The position numbers and the translations under genes were made by a program. Positions 26,857 to 36,000 of a stretch of 64,000 nucleotides of DNA are shown here, piece after piece. Where the stretch lies: positions 1 through 64,000 of the forward strand of contig CBDCTQ010000063.1 in assembly GCA_965222105.1 (NCBI GenBank), read 5' to 3'. The notes below the pieces were generated by a model. It did not search any database. It was not told where the DNA came from and saw only the letters and a program-made list of their open reading frames with translations. Position 1 is the stretch's first letter, and each line of letters starts with the position of its first letter. This DNA is from CALGLS01 sp965222105 (GTDB taxonomy: Bacteria > Bacteroidota > Bacteroidia > Chitinophagales > Saprospiraceae).

Positions 26857-27551
26857 TTTAATTTCTCCAATTTTTGGTTTTTCAATGGTATCTTCAGTCC
26901 TTTTACTATTAGCCAAATTGCTAACACAATTTCTTGAAGTACTAAAGGCATTGTCATTACTCCATATTCTGTTGAAACCACTTCAATAAACTGAAATAGC
27001 AATAAAAAGCCTGCTATTATAATAAGTGTATTTCCAACTATTCCCCATAAAGAGAGCCATTTAGGAATGTATTTTCCCTTGAAAAATATATAATACAATA
27101 TCAAATTTCCCAATCCGGTTGCTAACATTACTCCCAAATGATTTGTCAAATCTCGAAATAACTTTAACATTTCGCCTGTTGTCTCATAGCCCATTAAACC
27201 TGAACTTGTGTCGGACAAGTATTTTTGGCTCAATAGAATAAACATTGGGAGTATTATCATTCCAATTAGTTGAAATGTTCCTGCTATGAACCGAAAACCA
27301 ACGAAACCAATGGAAAGCGATTTATTATAATCTCTTACAACTCGGTAGAGTACAAGTGCAAATCCAATGTAGATTGGGACTAATAAAAATTGAAAAATTG
27401 CTCCTGTGAGTACTTGGTTTTTCTTGGGATAAACTTCTTCGAGATAATTTTCCCCTTCAATGGAAGGCACTATACTTAAAATCCCAACAACTATTCCAAG
27501 GATGATTAAAACTCCTGCAGTTCTTGATATTTGTCTATTCTTATATTTCAT
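26853..27551 (-). CDS. DUF4386-family membrane protein
   Basis: A 232-residue integral membrane protein with six predicted helices and the DUF4386 pattern (RTAGVLIILGIVVGILS, then FVGFRFIAGTFQLIGM, LGVMLATGLGNLILYYIFFKG, PKWLSLWGIVGNTLII). The function of the family is unknown. It lies between a Crp-like regulator gene (53 bp upstream) and the coupled membrane protein gene. Confidence 0.82.
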   Translation of the reverse strand: MKYKNRQISRTAGVLIILGIVVGILSIVPSIEGENYLEEVYPKKNQVLTGAIFQFLLVPIYIGFALVLYRVVRDYNKSLSIGFVGFRFIAGTFQLIGMIILPMFILLSQKYLSDTSSGLMGYETTGEMLKLFRDLTNHLGVMLATGLGNLILYYIFFKGKYIPKWLSLWGIVGNTLIIIAGFLLLFQFIEVVSTEYGVMTMPLVLQEIVLAIWLIVKGLKIPLKNQKLEKLK

Positions 27552-27604
27552 ACACCCGAAGGTAGATGACTATAATTTTGAATTCATTGACTTTAGTTAA
27601 GAAA

Positions 27605-28180
27605 TTATTTTTTGTTGATTATTCTTTTTCTAATTCGGCTTAGCGATTCTGGCTTAATACCTAAATAACTTGCTATTTGATGTTGAGGAGCTCTCTGGAT
27701 TAAATCAGGTCTGATTTTTAACATATTTAGATATCTTTCTTCGGGAGTCGATGTTTTGAATTCAGCAAATGATTCTTGTTGTTTAGCCATTATCTTTTCG
27801 GCTATTATTCCAGATAAAAACGCTAATTGGGGAAACTTTTGAAATGTCTCTTTTTCCAACTCAGGATTGCCTACACTTGCAATAGTATCTTCTAAACATT
27901 CCAGATTGTAACGAGAAGGAATTGATGTTCCATAATTTGAAGGTGTGACAACTTGTTCTTCTGTATAAAATTCTATAGTTTTTTCTTCTCCATCCTTGAA
28001 AAAGTAACTTCTTATACACCCTTCTAAAATAAAGTAGCATTCATTTGAAGCTCTCCCTTCTTTAAGTAAAATGGTTCCCTTGTTGAAGCGTTTGATGAAG
28101 GTACTTTCAGTAATTACTCGCTCTAATTCTTTAGTAATTATGGTGTACTTTGAAAGGTATTGTAATATTTTCTTTTCCAC
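27605..28180 (-). CDS. Crp/Fnr-family transcriptional regulator
   Basis: A 191-residue protein: N-terminal cyclic-nucleotide-binding-like barrel (FNKGTILLKEGRASNECYFILEGCIRSYF near 33-61) without an evident cAMP-binding Arg/Glu set, and a C-terminal HTH (HQIASYLGIKPESLSRIRKR near 165-185). This short Crp type is common in Bacteroidota. As first gene of its cassette it may control the two downstream membrane genes. Confidence 0.88.
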   Translation of the reverse strand: MEKKILQYLSKYTIITKELERVITESTFIKRFNKGTILLKEGRASNECYFILEGCIRSYFFKDGEEKTIEFYTEEQVVTPSNYGTSIPSRYNLECLEDTIASVGNPELEKETFQKFPQLAFLSGIIAEKIMAKQQESFAEFKTSTPEERYLNMLKIRPDLIQRAPQHQIASYLGIKPESLSRIRKRIINKK

Positions 28181-28223
28181 GATTCAGTACTTTTTAATAT
28201 TCACTTTTCGAAATGCCTTACAA

Positions 28224-28455
28224 CGGCCCAGCGCAGGCGCCGTGCGAGGCGGAGGGCTGGGAAAAAAATTTTTTTTCAGCCCGGAGTCCTCGCATGGCCG
28301 GGATGCGCGTTGATGTGTGCCTGTGTCGGAGTGGAGCGCAGGCGGCACACGTCAACGCAGCGCCTGCGCTGGGCCGATGTGCTGCCGTGTGGAGCGCAGC
28401 GGAGCATGGCAGCACATCGGTTGGTGCAAACGCAGTAGCCCCGCATAGGGGCTAT
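28224..28455. repeat. Cluster of GC-rich nested hairpins at a cassette junction
   Basis: A perfect 16-bp inverted repeat GGCCCAGCGCAGGCGC (28224-28239 and 28360-28375) encloses two further hairpins: GCCGTGCGAGG/CCTCGCATGGC and GCGTTGATGTGTGCC/GGCACACGTCAACGC. Next to it are GATGTGCTGCC/GGCAGCACATC and GCAGTAGCCCC/GGGGCTATTGC. It directly follows TTACAAC at the 5' boundary of the three-gene cassette and abuts the 3' end of the intron, the place of an attC site. Its GC content is far above that of the surrounding cassettes. Confidence 0.6.
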
Positions 28456-28459
28456 TGCG

Positions 28460-29509
28460 TCGGGTGGGTCGGGAGGGTTGCCCCTCCTTCCCCCCCTCAG
28501 AACAGACCATACTAGTTTCCCAGTAATCTGCTCAAGCACTCATAACGGTTGTGATCACCGCACCGAGCATTGTAAGCTACTCGATTTTACGATAATAGAT
28601 GTCAAAATGACTACCATCAGCCCGGTTTAAAAGCATCAACCTTACATTTGCCCCGGTTATACTAATGATTCTGTTGGCACAGCCAGTCAGCTATTCATGG
28701 GCTGAAATAACTCCTGGCTTCCACTGCTCTGACCCAGATAAAGTCATTCGTACATCGTTTTCGTAATTGAGCACCTGCCGGAAGTCGGCTCGGCTTTCGC
28801 CGGGAGTAATGTTGATTGATTTCGTTTTACCCCGATGATCAATCTCAACTCCCCTGTCGGCCGACAGGCGGGTATCCCTGTCATTACAACAAGGCATTCG
28901 CTTTTTCCAGCATCCTTTACCTGCACCGCCATCGTAGGGAATTGCTTCCTTCCTACTCCTTAAAAAAGGAGAACGATACAGGCTTACCGTGTTTCGCTTT
29001 TAATACCGAATGGGTTAGCGTCCACCTTTACCCCGAGGGAATTTTCATTCCGACGAATGTCGGAAAGCAGCTACGTGTCATGAGTAAACGAACTTGACAA
29101 CTGTACCCTTTGTCGTTTTTGACTACGGCGGTTATGCTCCCCATACAACAGGAAACAAGGTTAGTCTTTTTTTTCCGCCGCTCCAAATGCCTGTCCCGAT
29201 TTCATATCGGGATAACGAGGCTTAAAGTGATTCACATATATTACGCATACCATTCATTCCGCTTCCTCCTACCGCAAAAGACTAGCAGCTTTCGCTTTGA
29301 CCTCACGGTCGCCACTTATCCCGATCGGAATCAATCGGGAGGAGCTTTGTTGTCCTTCGGGCTTAGCACCCCACCATTGCTGGTGACGCACCCCGAAGTA
29401 GGAAACTGATGGTAGCACATCAGGTTAAATCCATCTTTGAATAACTCATGTAAATTTATTGTTATTCCGATGGTTTAACAGTATTATAAAGCGACTTTTC
29501 ACGTCGCAC
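28460..29509 (-). ncRNA. Group II intron without reverse-transcriptase gene, copy 1
   Basis: About 1.05 kb. 5' end GTGCGACGTGAAAAGTCGC at 29509; domain V (34 nt, GAGCAGA stem, GGGAAACT loop, TCTGTTC) at 28500-28533; then GAGGGGGG and a short domain VI to about 28460. The 3' junction is estimated. It is collinear with the copy at 20861-22091 apart from short indels. No reverse-transcriptase frame survives. Its 5' exon is the end of the thioredoxin cassette (TTTTCGTG). Splicing would need an enzyme in trans or self-splicing. Confidence 0.8.
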
Positions 29510-29549
29510 CACGAAAACTTACTTATTGTGTGCCGGATTTTTTTATCTT

Positions 29550-31064
29550 TTAGCCTATCATTTTCTTCAAATAAGTATAAATTCCCTCTCTACTTGGTCT
29601 TAACGCATTTGATTCTATAACTATTCCGTCTCTATTAACTATCATGAATCTAGGAATTCCACCAATACCAAAGTCTTTACATATATCTGATTTAAATCCT
29701 TGAGGTGATATTAGTTGAATTCCTTTCATGTTCTTTAAATTTAGCATATTCTTCCATTTCATGATGTCAGTATCAATTGAAATACCTACAAAAACAATGT
29801 TTTCATTTCTACTACCAAATTTATTTATAAGTTCTTCAAAGTGTTTTCTCTCTTGAAGACAAGGGCCACACCATGTAGCCCAGATGTCTATATATATTAT
29901 TTTATTTTTAAATTCTGACAAGTATCTATTGTTTCCTTTTGAATCTTTAAACACATAATCTCTGGTAATTATAGTTGTTTTTTTTATCACCTCATTTAGA
30001 CTTAATAAATAATTGGAATTAGGATTAGATTCTTTGTACAGTTCATAGAATAATTCTGGCTTTTTTCGTGTAAGGTTGATTTCTTGAATTAATGCCAAAT
30101 ACTTTAAATGATCAATAATTTCTTTGTTTTTAAAAATAGAATCAATTGAACTAAAATAGCATTTTAAATCTGTAATTCCTCTTCCTTTTTTGTCATAATT
30201 TGCTTTAGAAAATATTTTTAAAGCATTTCTTGAAGCAACTCGAACAGCATAATTCGAAAAGGATATATTGTTAAGATGATTTGAGTTTCTAGTCAAAAAT
30301 GATTTTCTTTTGTTAATATATTTATCACTCAATTCGATAGTTCCTTGTATATATGCATTCTTCATTTTATAAGGATACTCTTCAACGTAATTAGCTATTT
30401 TGTAGTCTATATAACTTTGAGTTAATAGTTCAAAATCTTTAAATGGAGTTAATTTTTCTTTTTTGTAATTTTGTAAAATTCCATTTGCAATTTCTTGGAT
30501 CGAGTCAATTTTTTGAAGGAAGGTTTCCTCAGAACAATTAAAGAAATTATTGTAGTTGGTATTGTCGTATTTTAGAATTTCTTTCAGTTCAATTAATAGA
30601 TCATTTTCTTTTGAGTGATTGCCAGAGAATGAAATTCTTTTGAAATTATTAAGTAAATCAATTTCGTAATATTCGAGATGAATGCTATCTCCTGGTGAAA
30701 TAAAGACTGGATAATTTACATTGAATCCAAAAGATAGATTTACTATCATAGGAAAACTGTGATTAAATGTAGTCTTAAACTGATTAGAATCAATTTGAAT
30801 CATTTTACTCCCGTATTTATTATTTAGGAAGTATTGGACTTTTGTTGACTCATCTAAGCTTTTGCCTGTTATAGTACTTTGAACCTTTTTGTATTCAGTT
30901 AGTTCGAATTGTGAATTAATTTCATCTGGCGAATCATTTGTCCATTCATTACATCCTAGCATTAGCAAGGAGACAATTAGACTTAACTTTAAATTCAAGA
31001 TTATTTTTTTTGATTTCAAAAGTTTATTGTTTTGTGTTTTTTTTTCTGGCACACAACAAGCCAA
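29550..31064 (-). CDS. TlpA-like thiol-disulfide oxidoreductase lipoprotein
   Basis: Up to 504 residues. The C-terminal ~150 residues are a thioredoxin fold with the active site ATWCGPCLQERKHF near 385-398 and cis-Pro in GGIPRFMIV. The N-terminal ~330 residues are a helical and beta domain often seen in Bacteroidota TlpA proteins. A lipoprotein signal precedes Cys near residue 38 (LKLSLIVSLLMLGC). The start is uncertain: no ATG is suitable, TTG at 31064 opens the frame within the cassette boundary, and TTG at 31019 would also give the signal. The flanking arms GGCACACAAYAAG (29522-29534 inverted, 31048-31060) match at 12 of 13. This is the first cassette after the recombinase. Confidence 0.85.
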   Translation of the reverse strand: MACCVPEKKTQNNKLLKSKKIILNLKLSLIVSLLMLGCNEWTNDSPDEINSQFELTEYKKVQSTITGKSLDESTKVQYFLNNKYGSKMIQIDSNQFKTTFNHSFPMIVNLSFGFNVNYPVFISPGDSIHLEYYEIDLLNNFKRISFSGNHSKENDLLIELKEILKYDNTNYNNFFNCSEETFLQKIDSIQEIANGILQNYKKEKLTPFKDFELLTQSYIDYKIANYVEEYPYKMKNAYIQGTIELSDKYINKRKSFLTRNSNHLNNISFSNYAVRVASRNALKIFSKANYDKKGRGITDLKCYFSSIDSIFKNKEIIDHLKYLALIQEINLTRKKPELFYELYKESNPNSNYLLSLNEVIKKTTIITRDYVFKDSKGNNRYLSEFKNKIIYIDIWATWCGPCLQERKHFEELINKFGSRNENIVFVGISIDTDIMKWKNMLNLKNMKGIQLISPQGFKSDICKDFGIGGIPRFMIVNRDGIVIESNALRPSREGIYTYLKKMIG

Positions 31065-31080
31065 TAGCTCCCCCCTTAAG

Positions 31081-31650
31081 TTACGAATACATCGATTCCA
31101 GCTGTATATCGTCTATCGGACTCGCAATTTTTTTCAACTGGTCCTGCGCCACATGCGTATAGATCATCGTAGTATCTACATGTGCGTGGCCCAACAACAC
31201 CTGTATATAACGTATGCCAACTCCCTGCTCCAGCAGCAGGTGCGTTGCAAAAGAATGTCGTAACGTATGCACCGTAGCAAAATCGCCCACTCCTGCTCGC
31301 TGGCAGGCCCTCCTGAATATTTTTTGGATGCTGCTGGCACTATATTGGCCTCCCGTTTGCCCCTCAAACAACCAATACTCCGGACGATAGGCCTCAAGAT
31401 ACTTTTGCAAGGTACTCACAAATTGCGATGAGAGCAAAGTATACCTGTCTTTTTTGTTCTTGCTACCATGCACATATATTTTCTGCTGCGACAGCTTGAT
31501 GTCTTCTACCCGCAACCTGATCAATTCGCCCAAGCGCAAACCAGCCGAATAGATCGCCATTATAATTACCCGGTGTTTCAGATTGGGTATCGCTTCCACC
31601 AGGCGCTTTATCTCTTCCACGCTGATCTGGTTTCTACCTGCTCCATCCAA
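31081..31650 (-). pseudogene. Tyrosine recombinase (integrase), catalytic domain only
   Basis: The ~189-codon frame encodes the catalytic domain of a XerC/D-like recombinase: YSAGLRLGELIRLRVED (first catalytic Arg near 45), HGSKNKKDRYTLL, HTLRHSFATHLL (HxxR near 128), LLGHAHVDTTMIYTHV (His and Tyr nucleophile near 162). The core-binding domain is missing: there is no proper start codon (TTG at 31650 opens the frame) and the rhodanese gene lies only 47 bp away. It lacks the extra insert that marks IntI. Its tail (ASPIDDI) resembles recombinases linked to IS91-like elements. The stop is about 25 bp from the first cassette boundary and its orientation is that of the cassettes. Confidence 0.75.
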
Positions 31651-31696
31651 AACCTCGCTCCCTGCGGTATTTTGATCTGCAACCGAAACAACGTAA

Positions 31697-32098
31697 TTAC
31701 TTTGTTATTTTATTCTGCTTTTTAACCATCTGATACCCTCCCTTCAAATCCACAATCCTCCCAAATCCCTTCTTCTTTAATTTCTTAGCCGCATAGGGAC
31801 TGCGGTGGGCGGTCTGGCAGTAAATAAAAACCGTCTTCGAGGTATCCAGTTGTTCAATCCGTTTGCTGAATTTGAAACTCAGGAAGCTGATATTGATGGC
31901 GCCGTCCATATGTCCTTTTTTGTACTCCATCGGGGTGCGCACGTCGATCAGATAGTGGTCGTCCGATTCCGCCAACTGTTGGAGGTAGGAGTCCGGTTCT
32001 ACCTGAGTCACATCAGGTTTTTGGAATATTTTATTGGGCGTACAGCCCGTAAAAAAGAGGAGTCCCATCGCTGGGAAAATTATTTTGTGGTTCATCAT
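31697..32098 (-). CDS. Rhodanese-like lipoprotein
   Basis: A 133-residue protein with a lipoprotein signal (FPAMGLLFFTGC) and one rhodanese domain: YLIDVRTPMEYKKGHMDGAINI near 50-71 and active-site loop FIYCQTAHRS near 90-99 with the catalytic Cys present. Likely a periplasmic sulfur-carrying or redox protein; its partner is unknown. Its stop lies next to the truncated recombinase, marking the chromosomal edge of the island. Confidence 0.88.
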   Translation of the reverse strand: MMNHKIIFPAMGLLFFTGCTPNKIFQKPDVTQVEPDSYLQQLAESDDHYLIDVRTPMEYKKGHMDGAINISFLSFKFSKRIEQLDTSKTVFIYCQTAHRSPYAAKKLKKKGFGRIVDLKGGYQMVKKQNKITK

Positions 32099-32193
32099 CT
32101 GTTGTTCTGTTTACCGCATTGTCGTTCTGTTTACTACATTTCTTGAATAGACAATTTCGGATATTTTGCTGTGATTTCAAAATTTAACGTACC

Positions 32194-32562
32194 TTGATGG
32201 AATATACCATTTATGAGAGTCAGGGGTTGACCATTTTGCTCGCATTGTGCGTAATAAACAACTCTTCCACCATATTCGGCCTCGGCCCGCGGGTGGGATA
32301 TTTTTTTGACGCTGGCACCAACGCCATTCCCTTTTTTGGCGGAGGATTTGGCCTTCGGCTTTTTGGCGACGAAGATGATATAGAGACCGGTTTCGGTTTT
32401 CAGTTTGGCGGAGGCATCTTGTTGAAGTACGGCCATCTGGGTACCTTTTTCGAGGGAGGTGTGCAGTTCGAACGCTACAACCCCGACAATTCGGATGCTA
32501 TCACCGGCAACAGCATCTATCTCAACGTCGGCCTCGCCGTTTTACTTTTCTCTGATGAGTAG
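32194..32562 (+). CDS. Outer-membrane beta-barrel fragment
   Basis: About 122 residues. From residue ~28 on (GLGPRVGYFFDAGTNAIPFFGG) it shows alternating strands typical of small outer-membrane barrels, ending IYLNVGLAVLLFSDE. No signal peptide is seen and the beginning (MMEYTIYESQGLTILLA) does not look like one, so the N-terminus may be lost or the gene may be a remnant. The antisense frame is less protein-like. Confidence 0.55.
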   Translation: MMEYTIYESQGLTILLALCVINNSSTIFGLGPRVGYFFDAGTNAIPFFGGGFGLRLFGDEDDIETGFGFQFGGGILLKYGHLGTFFEGGVQFERYNPDNSDAITGNSIYLNVGLAVLLFSDE

Positions 32563-32589
32563 CCAACCTGTTTCAGACGCTTTTTTATG

Positions 32590-32750
32590 CAGCGGGTTGT
32601 TTTAGGATTGTTCAAAAAATAATTTCGACATTTTGTGGGCGGGGTTCTCCTTTAGGAGCCTGTCCGGCGGCCAGACGGGTAAAGAGGTGCGCGAAGGCAA
32701 AAAATGTCGATTCAATATTTTAAACGTTCCTTAGCCTAAGCAACCCGCTG
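32590..32750. repeat. 161-bp nested inverted-repeat unit
   Basis: Outer arms CAGCGGGTTG at 32590-32599 and its complement at 32741-32750, extended by TTTAGG/CCTAAG. Inner arms TCGACATTTT/AAAATGTCGA lie near 32625 and 32700. The interior has CCGGCGGCCAGACGG. The stretch TCAAAAAATAATTTC resembles one end of the element at 13156. Probably a miniature element; no target duplication was found. Confidence 0.45.
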
Positions 32751-32832
32751 TTTTTTTAGAGATATTTTCATCCCTGATTTTTATTATCCCAAATAGATCA
32801 CTACCTTTAGCGAGTCTTTTCCAGGAAGGCAA

Positions 32833-32998
32833 TAGACATTATGAATAGATTTTTTGTATAGCAACTGAAGAGCAATTTTTTGTCTAACCAAGGAACACCC
32901 GGAGCCTCGTAGCCCAAGCTACGAAGGCGAGGATGTGACGCAGGGTAGGCGAAAAAGGGCATTCAGGCTGCATACAAAATTTTTGTTCATCATGTCTA
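32833..32998. mobile_element. 166-bp TA-flanked miniature element, copy 1
   Basis: Starts TAGACATTATGAATAGATT and ends with the inverted form (GTTCATCATGTCTA). Non-coding; the interior has the hairpin CCTCGTAGCCCAAGCTACGAAGG. Identical in length to copies at 58630 and 61406, which lie in the opposite orientation. Ends of the form TA-GACATTATG suggest a Tc1/mariner (IS630)-type transposase in trans. No such transposase is present here. Confidence 0.82.
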
Positions 32999-33066
32999 AT
33001 AAGTTACTATACAATTTGTCCCCTACATCAGCCCGTCAAATTTACTAACTGTAAAACTAATTTACT

Positions 33067-36000
33067 ATGAGAAGCAAACCGACCGTACTCGGGCAAGGGT
33101 ACTCCTATCTCCTTTCTTTCCTATTTTTACTATTATTACTTCCGTTGGCCGTCGGGTCTGCCGCCCAAAATACGCCGCTGTTTGAGGTTGCCACCAAAAA
33201 AAGCATGCAATCCGCCAACATAGAAGGCACCTATTTGACCCTCCACAAAAATGTACTCCAACAACTCTATTCCGATGATGCCGATCAGTTGATTTTGACG
33301 ATTCCCCTTTCGGGAAAAACGCCCGTTCAGGTGACCCTCCAAAAAACCAAGGTGCTGGGCGACCATTTTTATTTGACCACCCGTTCTGATTCCGGACGCC
33401 AGGGCCATCCCTATAAGCCCGGCCATTACTACCAAAATACGATGCCGGGCCAATTGGCTGCCATCAGCATTTTCGAGGATGCCATCAACGGAGTGGTCGT
33501 GATCGACGGCCAACCCTATAGTCTGGGACCACTGGCTTCCGAAGAAAAAAATGCAGACCCCCTCTACGTCTTTTACAATGAAGCATCGGCAGCCATACCC
33601 GATCTAATATGCAGTACCCCCCCTCCCCCACCCAACAAGACTCTTCCGGGTTTTGCGAAAGCTGCCGCCGAAATGGTAGACCGCCTGGTCTACAATTACC
33701 TCGAAGTAGATTACGAGCTGTACCTCAACAAAGGAGGCGTCACCGAAACCGCTGATTTCATAACTGGCCTGTTCAACGTCATCCAAGCCATCTACAACCT
33801 GGAAGAGGTTGACCTTCAAATATCAGAGATTAGCATCTGGACCCAACAAGACACTTACGATGACTCCAGTACCAGTATCCTGCTCTCAGACTTCCGGTCG
33901 GGTATCGAATGCATCAACGGCGACCTGGCCCATTACATCGATTTTGGGTTTATCGGCGGGCGTGCCTACATCGACGGTCTATGTGGTCCCTTTGCCTTTG
34001 CGGTCAGCTCCGTCCAAAGCAGTTTTAATGATTTTCCCCTGTACTCCTACAATGGTTATCTGCTGGCCCACGAAATAGGCCACAATCTGGGTTCTCCCCA
34101 CACCCACAACTGCTCCTGGCCAGGAGGCGCCATCGACAACTGCGCCACTCCCGAAGGCAGTTGCGACCCCGGACCTCCTCCCACCAACGGCGGAACGATC
34201 ATGAGCTACTGCACACCCAATATTGATTTTACCCTGGGACTGGGAGACCTCCCCGGCGACCTGATACGCAATACGATCGACTCCAAGACCTGCCTGGGGC
34301 AAAAAACCTATGTCTCTATTTTTGGGGACGACATCGTCGGCTGCCCCAACCAAACCACCACTCTCGATGCCACCTATCCGCCCTGTCAGAATTGTACCTA
34401 TGTATGGAACGACGGTTTTGTCGGCCCTATCCGGGTAGTCGATGTCTACGATCACATCGATTACTGCGTCGAGGTCATCGATCAGCAGGGGCAGATATTT
34501 GCCGATCACATAGCCGTCAACCCCTACCCCCTGCTGGTCGACATCGACATCACCTATCCCACCAATTGCGATGCCAGCATCGTCACCCTCTCCCCTTCCG
34601 GTGGCGATGGCAACTACACCTACCAATGGCCGGATGGCAGCAGCGGTTCTTCTAACAATAATTTGCCGGCAGGCGACTACACCATCACCATTTCAGATGG
34701 GGTATGCGATCTGACGCGCACCATATCCCTGGCCACACTGCCAGGTATCCAATTGAGTCGTGCAATGGGTGCTTCCTTCACAGACAGGGTGGGGGGAATT
34801 GTACTTACCCCTTCCGGAAATATCGTGTTGGGAGGAGTCACCAATGGCCTGGATGGAGAACTCCAGTCTTTTCTCGGCAGCTCCGATTTTTGCCTTTCGG
34901 AAATCGCACCCGATGGCACACTGAATTGGGTAAATCACTTCGGCGGGTCAAACTACGATTATTGTACAGACGTCATCCCTACATCAGATGACGGATATTT
35001 ATTGGCTGGCGAAACCCGGTCGGCCGATGGCGATGTAAACAGCCAGTACGGCAACGGCGACGGATGGATCGTAAAAACCAACGCAACGGGCGACATCGAG
35101 TGGTCACAAAATTTTGGGGGCACCCAATACGACGTGTTTAATGCGGCGGCCCCGTCTAACGACGGTAATTATCTCCTGGCCGGAAATACCTTATCCGATG
35201 ACATGGACATTTCCAACCCCCTCGGACTGACAGATGCCTGGTTGGTCAAAGCCAGTGCCAACGGCAATTTGCTGTGGTCTAAAAATTTTGGCGGAACCAG
35301 CAGCGATTACTTCAACGACGTCACCCAGGCCAGCGACGGCTCTATATGGGCGGTGGGCAGGTCCTTCTCCTCTGATGTTGATGCACCGTTCAACCGAGGC
35401 AGCACCGACCTGTTTGTGGTACGACTCAACAGCAATGGCGACAAGATCTGGTCGAATACCTACGGCGGACAATTTCTCGACGAAGGCAACGCCATCATCG
35501 AAACCGCCGACGGCAACATGGTGATCGCCAACGTCTCTTCTTCCAACGATGGCGACATCCTCGACGGTCAGGGTGTCAACGATGCCTGGATCATCAAGAT
35601 GGACCCAAATGGCAACATACTCTGGTCGAAAAATTTTGGGGGAACCAGTTCTGAAGGAGCGGAAGCCATCACCGAAACCAACGACGGAGGGTTGTTTATA
35701 GCAGGGTATTCCTACAACTACCCCATCGTCAACTTTCAGTCGGCGGAGTATTTCGTCATCAAAACGGACTCCGACGGCAACCTCGAATGGGAAAACACCT
35801 ATGGAGGCGACGACGCCGACTTCGCCACTGCCGTCCTCCAGGCGGACAACGACGATTATTACATTGGCGGCTATGCCAACGACGATGGAGCAGATGTGCC
35901 CACCAACGAAGGACACGATGATTGGTGGCTGCTGCACCTTTCGGAAAATGCGCCCTCCAATGTCAACATCGAAGCCAGTGCCCCCGATGTATCCAATGGA

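Noticed and set aside
28213..28539. Overlapping open frames of 65-100 codons in the GC-rich hairpin block
   Set aside because: Explained by stop-poor GC-rich palindromes; products are repetitive and unlike proteins.
14846..29509. CRISPR array
   Set aside because: Repeats are hundreds of bases long with genes between them and irregular spacing; no short regular repeat-spacer pattern and no cas genes.
17256..29509. Diversity-generating retroelement or retron
   Set aside because: No reverse transcriptase and no template/variable repeat pair; the RNA-like features fit a group II intron.
31081..31650. Classical integron integrase (IntI)
   Set aside because: The catalytic domain lacks the IntI-specific insert and its tail resembles XerC/D-like recombinases linked to IS91-type elements.
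32134..32436. 100-codon minus-strand frame
   Set aside because: Antisense to a barrel-like sequence on the plus strand; weaker protein character.
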